Shown here in pieces: positions 50,040 through 61,290 of a DNA stretch of 64,000 nucleotides. The stretch is from Pogostemon cablin (lineage: Eukaryota; Streptophyta; Magnoliopsida; Lamiales; Lamiaceae). The stretch lies in the NCBI GenBank assembly GCA_023678885.1, contig CM042979.1, positions 20,451,513 to 20,515,512 on the forward strand, in the 5' to 3' direction. Numbering within the stretch: position 1 is the stretch's first letter; every line of letters starts with the position of its first letter. Both the position numbers and the translations under genes were made by a program. The notes under the pieces were generated by a model. It worked only from the letters and a program-made list of their open reading frames with translations, was not told the DNA's origin and did not search any database.

Positions 50040-51176
50040 AAGCTCTTAGAGCTTTAGAAATCATTTTTGGCATCATTGGTCCTTCATACTGTGTTTCGAA
50101 CTTCAACGTGATGGCTTTGCACTCTTTCGAGTTTATTATACCTTGAGACGAGAACATTCCTTTTTCCAAAATTTGTGTCAATTGATTCATGTTCTCAGCC
50201 ATCTTCCCCATAATCAAAGTAAGGTCCTTCAACTGCTTAGATAAATTTGCATGATTAGCATTCATAGTAGCCTCAAGACGATCAACCCTTGCATCAATCT
50301 TAGCCATGTATCGATTGAAGGTATCTTCAACATTTTTCACTTTTTGCTGATGGATACTAAGCTCCCTTTGTGTCAACTCTGTGATCTACCTCTGCTGAGA
50401 CTCTAGTAGCTTGTTGATGTTAGTTTGACTAGAGACAATCTCGTCATTCCTATTCAGCATCACCACTTGACGTTCAACTTGAGCTACTTTACTAAGTACA
50501 TAAGATCCTCGCACTCTTTCCGTAGGCCAGTCACATGAATTCTTAGAGATGTCTTTAAACAACTTTTCTACTTCTATTGCTGTTTTAGATAACAGCGCTC
50601 CTCCTGATGATGCATCAATAAGAATACGCCACTCACAATCCAATCCATAGTAGAAGATACTTATGTATTCAGTCTTAGACATCCCTTGCTGTGGGTACCT
50701 CATGAGCATATCTTTAAACCTATCCTACGCCTCACGAAATTTCTCACCCTGATTCATAATAAATTGGGTAATCTCTTGCCTCATTCTAAACACCTTAGAG
50801 GGTGGCATATATCTCTCCAAGAACTTCTGCTGCAGTTGGTCTCATGTAGTGTAATCTGTGGCATCAAGAGTCTCATACCAAGCTTCTACCTTAACAATTA
50901 AAGAGAACTTGAATAGGGCGATCCACCTAGTATTGTCATTAGCTCCAGCATCCTTTTGAGTGTTTGCATAACAAAGGAATCTTTTGAGATGCAGATATGG
51001 ATCTTCAAAGCAACCTCCAGATAAGGGATTCTTCTCTACCATGTTAATAAGAGCAGGATGTATCTCAAAATCATCATCTTCCCCCTTACTCCTATCAACC
51101 ACATGTTGCCAATACCATAGTTCGTGAAAATTTCATGTATGACAACATCAGCCGGATTCTGCCTTGCTCCGGCCAT
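50040..51176 (-). pseudogene. B: Athila-type gag, broken
   Basis: Start ATG at 51174-51176 (MAGARQNPADVVIHEIF). Open blocks lie at 50842-51102 (FEIHPALINMVEKNPLSGG), 50386-50709 (LIDASSGGALLSKTA, WPTERVRGSYVLSKVAQVE) and 50040-50376 (coiled, DLTLIMGKMAENMNQL). Frameshifts and stops separate them. Unlike A, the segment before LIDASSGG is retained. Confidence 0.8.
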
Positions 51177-51320
51177 GTTCAGCTCAATGTGTTATTTGAT
51201 CTTTTCCTTCCTTTCCTTTTCCTAGGCACACGTACCTCAGAAAAATTCAAGGTTAGATAGAAATAAATAATCATGAATAAAAGTCTTAATAAACTAGAAA
51301 TAATAAAATCAATAATAACA

Positions 51321-51341
51321 GTCGTCCCCGGCAACGGCACT
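51321..51341 (-). other. tRNA-Asp-type primer-binding site of B
   Basis: Reverse complement reads AGTGCCGTTGCCGGGGAC, two substitutions from the usual Athila PBS start TGGCGCCGTTGCC. It lies 8 bp from the 5' LTR at 51349. Confidence 0.8.
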
Positions 51342-51348
51342 AAGAAAT

Positions 51349-52994
51349 TGATATGCATTTTCTTTGCACGCAAAATTAATCCGCGAGTATTAAGGATGTC
51401 AATTGCAGCTTAAACAAGCGACCAAGTTAAATATCGAACACAAAAGATGGCGTATTATCAATTTAATTATTTACTAAATTAATTAAGATGGAAGCAATAA
51501 AGTTCGAGATTTAATTATTAAACTACTAAACAATTAATTAAAATAACAAATAAAATAAACTAAGCACTAGAAGAATACGAAAGTGGATCAAGTATGGAGA
51601 ATAGGTAGCTCTAGGATAATCCAGTTTCACTTATTAATTTCCCTTTCGTGTATCAATGTCCGACTCTACCTTGTGGAATATGGACGCATCACTAAACCAT
51701 GCATATTTACTCTATAGACATAAGCAAACATGTGTATAACACGTGTGAATAACCTCGGAGCAAGAGACGTAGTTTCACCCCCTTTCTAGGTACTATCAGT
51801 ATCAATTATTTCCCACGTCTGGAATCTAACCTAATATGATCTCCCTTTATAGGTACTATAAAATTACCTTCTTTATCCTGCTTACTAACCCGAATTCAAT
51901 TCAATTAATAAACATTCATAGATGATAGTTCTAATAAAATTTTGGAGTCCCCTCACTTAGAATCATAACATGGAATCATGTTCAGCAGTAAACGCGCTCA
52001 ATCAACAACCAAGATATATATTCAGACTCTATATAACAGTTGAAGATGCACAAAACGACTCTGAATATGGATTAAAAATGTGCAATCATATATAAAATAA
52101 ATCTATAAGTAGTGTTGTACGGAAGACACACAAGAGAGTTTAATTAATTCATAAAACTTTCAAAACCCTAGATCTACCAAAATGGTTCTAGTCCATGATG
52201 TTGCGAAGAACAATCATGGACGTTGGATAGATCTTACTCATATGTCCGGAAAATACAAGATAAATTAAGAAACAATAAAAATCCTAGATGTGGGCGTCAT
52301 CGCATCCTTCTCCGTCTTGAATCCTCCTCTTGGTTATCCTCTTGATTCTACAGACGAATCTTCAACGTGATGGATGGATGGAGGAAAGGATGTGGATGAT
52401 GGTTGGGGGTAATCCCCCCTTGTGGGGTGTAGGATGATTGTGTTGCGGTTCCTTCACATGAATGATGATGTAAAATATATATATGTGTGAAAAGGGAATA
52501 AAATAAGGAAACAAAAGATATGAGTGAATCATGGAGGATTATTATGTGATAAGGAGATTAATTGTGCTCCAAGAAATAGGTAATTTTCAAAAATTTTTGG
52601 AAATTCTCGGAAATTCTCGCTGGCAGCTGCGTGACTTCACGATTTTGATCATAACTTTCTTGTTTGTACTCCGATTGAAGTGTTCCTTGTGCCAAAACGA
52701 TCCTCTCTTCTGTGGCTTTCCAACTATTTATCACAATTCCAGTTCAGAGCTCCATAAGAACAAATAAATTACACAATTTGGACGTGTGTTTTTCTGCATT
52801 CTTGCACAAGTTGCACATTTTCTCCAACTTTGCACTTTTGATCATTTTTCCACCTAAAACACAATAAAATACCTCAAATGCACATTTTTCTTACATATAT
52901 CAAATATAAGACACTTGTTCTAATATATGACAATAATTTTTATAAAAAAGGTGTTAAATTGGACATTAAAACACGCTTATTTTCACTCTTATCA
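51349..52994 (-). repeat. 5' LTR of B
   Basis: 1646 bp, TGATATGCATTTTC..CTTATCA. Intact partner of the split LTR at 13598-14203 plus 46333-47366. Followed by the duplicated ctggc. Contains the shared module at 52617-52724. Confidence 0.92.
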
Positions 52995-53700
52995 CTGGCC
53001 GACGCGTGTACCACATGCGCCACCGCCGGAGAAGGTGCCGGTCGGCGCGTGAACCCCACGCGCCACCGCCGGAGTCACCGGTTACCGCGCGTGGCCTTCA
53101 CGTGCCGCCGTCAGAGCAGTCGTCTGCCAGCGCGTGATCTTCACACGCCGTCGCCGGTCGCCTGCCCTTCGGTAGGCTGTGGTCCCGGGCTGACCCGCCT
53201 GGTTTGACCCGGTTCAGCCTGGTCCGAGCAAATTCAGAGCTTATCATATTTTAGTTACAGAAAGGTCCCTAAACTTTCTCTAATTTTAAGAAAACGACCT
53301 CCCAATTTTCTGAAACTTTGCAGATTTGGCCTAAATTCGGGAAAAACTTCAAAAAATCATAACTTGAGTTTTAGAAGGTCAAAAAATGCACAAAAAATAC
53401 TGACGGACTCCTCTCGACGAGACCTTTCCAGTGGTATAATCAAAAATGCTTTTACATGCATGAAAAAATGACAAAAAGTAACACCCCAAGTATAAACGGT
53501 GAATAACAACGTCAAAAACACATAGCCACTAGGAAAAAAACACAATCTGCCTCATACTCACATAAATGACCCATCAATATCACATAATACAACTATCATA
53601 TAACACCAAATATGAATTATGCAAGAGCATATAAATCATAAAGGCAGAAAAACTTAAACCCATGATTCCAGAAAAAAAAAACACGAAGTACCAATCATTG
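52995..53700 (-). other. Copia E leader, PBS-proximal part
   Basis: GC-rich at 52995-53210, then AT-rich. At 53350-53445 a weaker relative of the shared module may be present (CATAACTT, later GACCTTTCCAGTGG). No gene. Confidence 0.65.
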
Positions 53701-53712
53701 GATCTGATACCA
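53701..53712 (-). other. Primer-binding site of copia E
   Basis: GATCTGATACCA, the complement of the initiator-Met type TGGTATCAGAGC with one mismatch, directly beside the 5' LTR. Confidence 0.85.
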
Positions 53713-53713
53713 A

Positions 53714-54126
53714 TATTGGAAAACTCACGTTCCTAAAGCATATACCCTAAGCGTACTTAGAGAGAAATCTCTTACCTCTCACCGTAGGATTGTGTTGCAG
53801 CGGAAGAAAATGTACGAACCGATTGATACTCACGTTAGTATCTCTGGATCAAATCTTCAATATGGGGTTGAAAGATTATGATTCACAAATTTGTATTAAA
53901 ACTGGATGAAGAATACAAGAGAAAAAACAAATGAGAATTCACTCTCAGAAAAAAAAAACTTTTTTGCGTTATGTGCATGCGCATGTGTACTACACAGTTT
54001 CCTTTATCCAAATCAAATAAGAAAACCGTGAGAAAACCGCAGGAGTTACATAACTCCATCTGTCCACAGCGCCACATCATTCATATGTGGAAAATAATAA
54101 ATTAATAATATTAATTATTATTTATA
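53714..54126 (-). repeat. 5' LTR of copia E
   Basis: 413 bp. Terminal bases have mutated (TA in place of TG at the start, TA in place of CA at the end). Followed by the gtagt duplication (54127-54131). Preserves the empty site of the MITE found in the other LTR. Confidence 0.9.
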
Positions 54127-54266
54127 GTAGTGCAATATTATAATTATATGTTGTACAACAATTTTAACTGTATTGTGCAAATTTATACATTTATTGTGCA
54201 GATATAATTAATATACATTTAAATATTATCATTTTCTAATTATTTAATAGCTTAAGAGTTGATATT

Positions 54267-54555
54267 GGGTGCACCCGGGTGCAAAGATGCACCTATAACT
54301 TTTTATTCTATTTTGTATACTTCTTTCACATACATTTTTTCATTAAAAAAAACTAGCATCCATATGTATATAATTTTTTATTCAATAGTCTATACATATT
54401 TTTTAATAGTTGTAAATTTTTTACACTCAATTTTTCATTAAAAAAACTAACAAATAATTTGTATACATTTTTGTTCATAATTGTATATTTTTGTTCATAA
54501 TTGTATACGTTTTTTAAAGTGGGTGCACCGTATCCTGGGGTGCACCCGGGTGCAC
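54267..54555. mobile_element. Putative MITE with GGGTGCACCCGGGTGCA ends
   Basis: Both ends carry the near-palindrome TGCACCCGGGTGCA (54269-54284 and 54541-54555). The interior is AT-rich, non-coding, and contains TTGTATAC-type repeats. A target duplication longer than TA is not clear, so the superfamily is open. Confidence 0.5.
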
Positions 54556-54792
54556 ACTATAATTAACCTTAGCTTAATACTATTATGTTCAATTTTTAGA
54601 ATAAATATTTGAGTTTAGGATAAATACATTAAATTAATATGCAGCAAAATTGATTTTTTATAAATATATTTTGTTTTCTAAAAAATCACATATCCAATTG
54701 GGAGCAAGAAGGGCATTATATTTTATAATTTTGTATCTTGATTAAATTTTGGATTTATACCTAACAGTAAATACATAGAGTATTCTATTTTG

Positions 54793-55016
54793 GCAAAGAC
54801 TTGTGTGAGACCGTCAGAAAGTGACAACTTCTATACAGAAAAGTGATAATAAATTAATGAAAAGTGATGATGCTATTTCATGAACAATTTATAGTATATA
54901 AATAAAAAGTGATAACATTTTATAGCGAAAGTGATAATGTTTTATAGCAAAATTGATAACTATTTTAAAAAGTAAAAAATAATCTCACGTGAGACGGTCT
55001 CACGCAAGACCTACCC
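54793..55016. mobile_element. MULE-type MITE with GTGAGACCGTC inverted repeats
   Basis: 224 bp. The left end contains ACTTGTGTGAGACCGTC and the right end contains GACGGTCTCACGCAAGA. The perfect 10-bp duplication ttctattttg is at 54783-54792 and 55017-55026. The interior carries AAAGTGATAA motifs that recur as a tandem repeat at 63330-63620. Confidence 0.82.
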
Positions 55017-55096
55017 TTCTATTTTGCACTTCATAGTAATTAGTAAGTGTCACAAAACTAAATACGAATTTAAAATTGATAGTAAATACTCCCTAG

Positions 55097-55472
55097 TAGA
55101 CATGCACCCCGGTTCGGAATCGTTGATTCCGGTTCCGAACCGTCGGTTCCGGTTCCAAGGTAGGGGGAACCGGAACCGAACTGGGGTACGAAGGTTTCGG
55201 TTCCGGAATCGATGATTCCGGTTCCGGTTTTTTTTTTTTGGGTTTTAAGCGTAAAAAGTAAAAAAAATTAAAAAACCGGCGGTTCGAACCGGAACCGCCT
55301 GTTCGGAACCGGAACCGCCGATTTTTTCCCAAATATGAGGAATCGGAGCCGAACCTTCCTTAGTCGGTTCCGGTTTTTTTTGGCCGGTTTCGGAACTGGC
55401 GGTTCTGGTTCCAGTTAAAACTGGCGGTTCCCCGGTTTGAATCGCCGGTTACGATTTTTTGGTGCATGTCTA
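55097..55472. mobile_element. hAT-type MITE rich in CGGTTCCGG
   Basis: 376 bp with 12-bp perfect inverted ends TAGACATGCACC / GGTGCATGTCTA. 8-bp flanks match at 7 of 8 (ctccctag at 55089-55096, ttccctag at 55473-55480), as for hAT elements. The interior is dense in GGTTCCGG/CCGGAACC inverted motifs and a T9 run. It ends 199 bp before the LUC7 start codon, so it lies in or next to that promoter. Confidence 0.82.
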
Positions 55473-55568
55473 TTCCCTAGGGCGAATTATTAGTTTGTAT
55501 ATGGAGCAACTAATTACTAATTTGCCACAGATTCGATTATCTTACGCCATCATAAATTGGCTCGCATT

Positions 55569-55577
55569 TTAGGGTTT
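55569..55577 (+). promoter_or_regulatory. telo-box-like element in LUC7 5' region
   Basis: TTAGGGTTT, about 95 bp before the ATG. Such boxes are common near transcription starts of plant genes for RNA and ribosome functions. The role here is inferred. Confidence 0.4.
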
Positions 55578-55670
55578 CGTCTGGGAATTTATCTAGGACT
55601 TGTAAAGCAATTAGATATTGTCGTTCGAGAATCGCTGGTGATTCGAGCTACAGCATATTCAATCTTGGAG

Positions 55671-58600
55671 ATGGATGCTCAGAGGGCTTTGCTTGATGAA
55701 CTAATGGGCTCAGGTTTGCAGCAGTTTCGATGCTTTAAACTCAACTTGTAATTTCGATTTTTTGGACATTTCTTTCGTTCGTGTTTGCGGTTGAGTTATC
55801 GTACTTATTCTGTCGTTAATTGTTGCTCGAAATTCTGTCAATGCCTCTATAGCTGGCTTTAGTCTGAATACTAAGCTTGGAGTTGCATAGGTTATATACA
55901 TGACCTGATTTGTGAAATTTCGTTTAAGAGGTTTGCGTATTTTTCTTATTTATGAAATGGATTAGCTTTAGTTGTAGCGTACACCTATAATTTATGTTAA
56001 AAGCACAATTCTGGCTTGAAATTATTTTTACTGCTGCTATTGTTTGAATTAAAATCATTTGTATGAGATAAGTCTGGTACTGAACGGGAACACTGATAGC
56101 TCTTATGGTTTCTGTAGCACGTAATCTGACTGAAGAAGAGAGAAAAGGGCACCGAGAAATTAAATGGGACGACAAGGAGGTTTGTGGATGTTACATGGTC
56201 CGATTTTGTCCCCATGATTTGTTTGTCAACACTCGCAGTGACTTGGGTAATTTCTCTATTTATTTGGTCATGATTTTGGTTCTGTTTAGAGTACAATTTA
56301 AAGCACATGAAAGAAATAAAGTTTTTCCTTCATCAGAATGCTGTGTCATTGGAGAATTGGTCCCTTCAGTTGATTCTGAAGAAATTACATTACTGATTTG
56401 CACATGTTATTTTGCTTACATATGTTCTCTGTTCTGTTTTATTGCCTCAGGGGCATGCCCAAAAATCCATGACCCAAAGCTGAAGGAAAGGTATTGAATG
56501 TTCATTGAATTAGAATGTTCCACTGATATATAATTTCTCAACTGTTCACGAGTTTGGCCCTTTTTAGAAATTGTTTCTAGGGTGCTCTTGACTGCTTGTG
56601 TTATCTTGTTTTACTTATGTTGGGGAATTACCCAGTTAGGTTACCATCGGTCTTTCAATGGTTCCAACCTTAGTAATATTCAATTTTCATGCTTTTGTGT
56701 CTTTTGGATTGGTTTGCCTTCTATAGATGCCTGAAATAATGGGGCTTATGTATGAAATTGATTTCCATTGATTGGTGAACTTTAACTGGTGGTTGATAGA
56801 GAAGGACTGACTCCATCACTAAGATACAATCATACAAGTAACTGATCTAAATAATATACTATTATCACATCGCATTCAACTGTCAGTCCTAACACATGTT
56901 CAAAGAATTTTTGTTTTGTTATACTGGTCTTCATCTTTTTTGGGTGTAGTTGCTTCCAGTCTTCTTTTACAAGTGAATGAATACAAGTTTTGACTGATAT
57001 CATACGTCTAAACTCTAAATGTTTTTGAATGTTCAGTTGAAGTTCAGTATCACTAACTCTGCCGCACTATTCACTGTAGTGATGTTTGCAATGACAGCTT
57101 GAGAGAATTCACTCCTTTTTTGTTCTGGTCTTTATTCTATACTTAATTAAAGTTATTAAGACGAAATTCAAGAAAGAATACAATGTTATTCAACTATATG
57201 TTGTCCCACAAAGAATCAAGTCATTAACTATCACAGCCACTATGAATGCATGTGGTTGAAATGAGGATGTACAGTGTACTGTCAGACACATAAACTAGGG
57301 AGCCTGACTTAATCTACAGCCATGATCAAGGTAATAGTTTGATCTCGCATGTTTGCTCGTAACAATTAAACCTCTTATGAATTTGACGCCCATGGATGGC
57401 ACATCCTGGGGGATACCCAAATACGGATGACCACAACATGGAAATCCCTCTTGAGCCCACAAAGGGGTTCATTGGAAACCCCTGGCCCACCGTCCAGAGG
57501 CCCTCTCAACAGCCTGCCTAAATCCGGTCGATGGGACCAAATTGTTAGGCATATAAGCTAGAGAGCTATTACATGACCCAAAACCACAATCAAAGGTAAA
57601 GAGTTGACCCTCACATATATTCCTTTTCACACTTTTATGTGGAATCGATGTGCCGAGATCGTAACATCTATCCTTCTTGAACTGTACGTTCTTGGACGAC
57701 ACATGTTGGGTGCAAACCCACACACCAAGGCCCACAACTCCGGGTGGGAACTTCCCTTGTGGCAATCCCCGTGGACCTACATGCCGCCCAAATCTGGAAA
57801 GTCGGACAAATTGTTAAGCATGTAGGCTAGTGGCCCTAAATTAACCCTAAATCATTGTCAAAGGTAAATGGTTGATCCCAACTTTGCCATTCCACATTTT
57901 CTTGTAGATTCAATGTGGGTATTGTAACATATAGTATGGGTGGTCTAATTATGAAAAGATACGACAAATGTTAACAAAAACTGTGCAAGTAATTAAGCTC
58001 ATGATATGATGCATGTTAGTTAGAAAGTCATCTTATAGAGTTCAAATTCTTGTTATAAAGTTAAAAGAATTTATATGGCTAGGTTGAAGGCTATTTTGGA
58101 AAATATGGCTTTAATTTATGATGTATTATTTCTATTGAATATGAGAACGAACTTAAAAGTTTTAACATGGAAAGTTGTAGGAAAAGTATGAAAGATAGTG
58201 TCTTTAAGTTGCAAAACAGATGGGAATTCAGCTGCAAAAGAGATTTCAGTTTTTGCCTCTTCTTGTGTGTTTTATTGAGTTGCTTGTGTATTTGTTATTT
58301 TTAATAATAGTTTTACTTGACTAGCAGCTACTTACTTTGTTCTTAGCTTTAGCAGACAACCTTAGAAACAGTTGTTTTCTTCTGCACTAGTGTTACCATT
58401 TTTTTTTTTAAACTCTTGGTCAGTATCCATTTAACGTTTATTATATCAGAGCTTCAAATGGAGAGTGTCACGAAAACATGTCGTCAAGTAATCTATAAGA
58501 ATAAGATATCTTATCAAAAACATTTCCAATTTATTAACTCACATGAAAATAGCCCTTGTGTTGTGCCTTTATGCATTATGTGTGGATGTATTGTGCAGGT

Positions 58601-59825
58601 GTATATTTGAGCCTATTTTTAAATTTGAATTACATTGTGTTGTTTGTTTTTTGTAGTTTTGAGAAATCCCCCAGACATGATTCATATGTTCCCAAGTTTG
58701 AAGCTGAACTTGCACACTTCTGTGAACGACTGGCAAGTCCTCTTCGTTAATAACTCTGAAGTTCGATGTTTGTGTATGATCTTTAATCTTAGTGTGCCCA
58801 ACATTACATTACATTCTGTTCTGTTCTAGGTTTCTGACTTAGATAGGAGAGTAAGGCGTGGCCGTGAACGCCTTGCACAAGAAGTTGATGTTCCGCCGCC
58901 TCCTCCAATTTCTGCTGAAAAAGCAGAGCAGTTGTCTGTGCTAGAAGAGAAAATAAAGAACTTGCTGGAACAAGTTGAGTCTCTTGGTGAAGAAGGGAAG
59001 GTTGATGAAGCTGAGGCACTTATGAGAAAGGTGTTATCTATTTTTCTGAGTGATGATATCTTTTTTTATTCTTTGAAAAATTTTACGTACACCTGAATGG
59101 CTCTGATTTCTTTTTACTTCTCAGGTTGAAATGCTGAATACTGAGAAAACAGCCTTAACGCAGCAACCACAGCAGGATAAACTTCTAATGGTTGCTCAGG
59201 AGAAAAAAATGGCTCTATGTGAAATATGTGGTTCCTTTCTAGTAGCAAATGATGCTGCCGAAAGAACTCAGTCACATGTTACTGGCAAGCAGCATGTGGG
59301 TTATGGCATGGTCCGGGACTTTCTGACTGAGTATAAGGTAATACAATGAGAATTATACTTTTTTTTAAGGAGTGACGAGAGAGCTGACAAGTTGCATTTA
59401 CATTGTGATTAAAATTTGGTAATTCCCTTGTGTTAAATCAACAGGAAGCTAAGGAGAAGGCAAGAGAAGAGGAAAGATTGGCCAGGGAGAAGGAAGCTGA
59501 AGAGCGAAGGAAGTTTCGGGAAAAAGAACATGAGAATAAGAATAGAAGAAGTGATTCATCTGACAGGGACAAGTTCCGTGACAGAGACTATGACAGGGAG
59601 AGGGACCGACTCCGAGAAAGGGATCGTGACCACGAAAGATCTCGTGAAAGGAATGGTAGAGGAAGCCGCGAAGGGGGAAGAGGGTCAGATAGGAAGAACA
59701 GCAATTCTAGTAATGGAAGAGAAGGCAGTAGAGAGAGAAATCGTGAAAATGACAGAAGTAGATCACGTTCTCCCCTCAGGAACCGTCGCAGAAGGTCATC
59801 CAGGAGTCCTGGTCGTCCATATTAG
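55671..59825 (+). CDS. LUC7: LUC7-like U1 snRNP-associated splicing factor
   Basis: Exons by reading: 55671-55713, 56118-56246, 56451-56490, 58657-58732, 58830-59030, 59125-59337, 59445-59825 (1083 nt, 360 residues). It starts MDAQRALLDELMG. A CCCH-type zinc finger uses about C37, C45, C60 and H64. A coiled region follows (about 100-190, LEEKIKNLLEQVESLGEE). A second C2H2-type finger uses C195, C198, H214 and H220. The tail from about 235 is rich in RE, RD and RS repeats and ends in SPGRPY. LUC7 proteins bind U1 snRNP in the nucleus and help select 5' splice sites; this resembles the plant LUC7A/B type. All junctions are GT-AG except intron 4, which is GC-AG. The frame is intact, so the gene is probably functional. 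Confidence 0.95.
56491..58656 (+). other. LUC7 intron 3 (2166 bp)
   Basis: GT at 56491 and AG at 58655-58656. By far the largest intron. It holds the tandem repeat at 57318-57940; no nested gene is supported. Confidence 0.85.
57318..57940. repeat. Diverged ~265-bp tandem repeat in LUC7 intron 3
   Basis: The marker string CAA(A)GGTAA followed by GTTGA or similar appears at 57327, 57591 and 57859 (spacing 264 and 268). AAATTGTTA, RGCAT and ATCGTAACAT-like segments repeat in the same order. Units are strongly diverged; the third is partial. Confidence 0.7.
58733..58829 (+). other. LUC7 intron 4 with GC-AG boundaries
   Basis: Exon 4 ends CTG and the intron begins GCAAGT at 58733. The acceptor is TTCTAG at 58824-58829. 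Joining here restores the family sequence (ERL followed by VSDLDRRVRRG) in frame, and no nearby GT donor does. The 97-bp intron has a donor otherwise close to the GC-donor consensus. Confidence 0.85.
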
Positions 59826-61288
59826 AAGATTGTGTAGAATATATCTGAATTCTAAAGAGGTAGACACTTCTATAAACATCAAGTTAATTGTATGTGATTT
59901 GGGAGTCTTGAGTTTGTTGTCATTATGTGTGAAATTGTTTTCTGTTCCTCACAGCTCTAATGAGACTATACCATCTCCTATCACCAATATAATTAGAGGA
60001 GAAAGAGTTGAGGTAGGCATTTCATTGCCATAATGCTATTTTGTTCAAGTTTTTGTTTGACTGCCTTACACATTACATGTGGTTCTGCCACCAAACTACT
60101 GCTCTCATCCTTTTCTCGACCAATTTGTCTTTCTTCTGTTCGGTTTGGTTTGTTCAGATTTTCGGTGCAAATCTGTCCCATTTCCTATGGTAACTCAAGA
60201 CATGCAATGTGATTTCTTGCTTGTGATTGACTACACACACAAACAAGATCTCACATAGATCTTGCTGTTGCACTCACATGATGCTCTTGAAACCGCTGGG
60301 GTAAATCTCTTACCTGATTTATTTTCCATCCCTCAGAGGGCACATAATTTCTTGGCTGATCATTTCAGGTGTCTTGACTGTACTTGAATGATTTCCATAT
60401 CAAACGTTAACCAAGTGTTCTGAGTAGCACTGAATAATAAATTTGCGCCCTTCTTCACGAAGGTCTAAGGTTATTTGCATTTCTTGAAGCCACATTCAGG
60501 TTTTGAGCATGGAGCATGAACCTGCTTTTGAGAATAATAGATATCGAAATTCCATTCTGCTTAAAGCTATTATATCAGGATTATGCAAGGACGTTGAGGT
60601 AGTATCTTTTAATTGTCATTGAAAGGTTTTGTTTTATGTAAGGATAAGAAGTTAACCTCAATTTAATAGTAGCTCTAGAGATATGATGCATGGCCCCCGC
60701 TACAGTGCCTAACTTGTGGCTGGCAATATTCAAGGTAGTTCTGAAAATAGTAAATTATATTTCAGAAAATCCAAACGCAAAAGCGCATACAGCAGCTATA
60801 CAAGATCAATATTCAAGGTAGTTTTTCGTGTGTATACATAATTTTTTGAATGTTCTCTGAAAGATCTATTTATAGGTCCAAATTTGTTTTGAGGTTGTAT
60901 CTTGGTCTTTACTCTGATTAAGGTTTGAACTTTGTTTGAGGTTGTTAAGGTTTAAGGTGAAAATTGAGAGTTATTCATGTGTGTACGTACTACTAGTAAT
61001 AAACAGTGGTTTCAAGTAGTAATGTGTTTTGAATATTATTACCAGGAGTGTGCGATATATTGAATCTCATACTGGACTGAAGCTAAAAAACAGTGCAGGA
61101 AAAAGTTGAACACGCCTCACTTTGTGCTGCTTTTGTCCAACAATTTATTGCATTTAAATGAATTTTAACTTGTGCTAAATCTCTTCATTGAATGTCATTT
61201 TTATGTTTCCCGATACCATCCAGTTGATTCTTAAATGACCAAAATTTACGTGCAACGATTAGATTACTTTACTTCAATTAATAATAAC
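59826..61288. other. LUC7 3' flank and intergenic DNA
   Basis: Contains the LUC7 3' UTR, whose end I cannot fix. ATATTCAAGGTAGTT occurs twice (60729 and 60829 area). No further gene is supported. Confidence 0.5.
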
Positions 61289-61290
61289 TA

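Larger units (their letters stand above)
13598..52994 (-). mobile_element. Athila-type gypsy element B, pol-less derivative (interrupted)
   Basis: Minus-strand Ty3/gypsy element, about 7.3 kb on its own. The 3' LTR is split by element A (13598-14203 plus 46333-47366, about 1640 bp); the 5' LTR is 51349-52994 (1646 bp). ctggc flanks it at 13593-13597 and 52995-52999. A tRNA-Asp-type primer-binding site is at about 51321-51341. Gag relics (50038-51176) are followed by a hairpin array and a short fused fragment at 49457-49885. Reverse transcriptase, RNase H, integrase and the post-pol ORF are all missing. LTR divergence is about 5-6% by eye. As found, it would have needed proteins in trans. Confidence 0.9.
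5238..54126 (-). mobile_element. Copia LTR retrotransposon E (outermost element, interrupted)
   Basis: A Ty1/copia element on the minus strand. Its own length is about 9.1 kb once the nested elements and a MITE are removed. The 3' LTR is on the left (5238-5981) and the 5' LTR on the right (53714-54126). A primer-binding site matching initiator-Met tRNA at 11 of 12 bases lies at 53701-53712, and a polypurine tract at 5982-5992. gtagt is duplicated at both outer ends. Gag-pol (8185-12247) is broken by several frameshifts. The LTRs differ by about 7-8% by eye, the most of any element in the stack. B is inserted in its leader between 13597 and 52995. Confidence 0.9.

Noticed and set aside
56105..56497. 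130-codon ORF spanning LUC7 exons 2-3
   Set aside because: Read-through of intron 2. Splicing at 56246/56451 gives the family sequence.
57469..57765. Minus-strand ORF in LUC7 intron 3
   Set aside because: Falls in the diverged tandem repeat and is not preserved between the units.
59530..60033. 167-codon plus-strand ORF overlapping the last LUC7 exon
   Set aside because: Out-of-frame reading of the RS-rich tail running into the 3' UTR.
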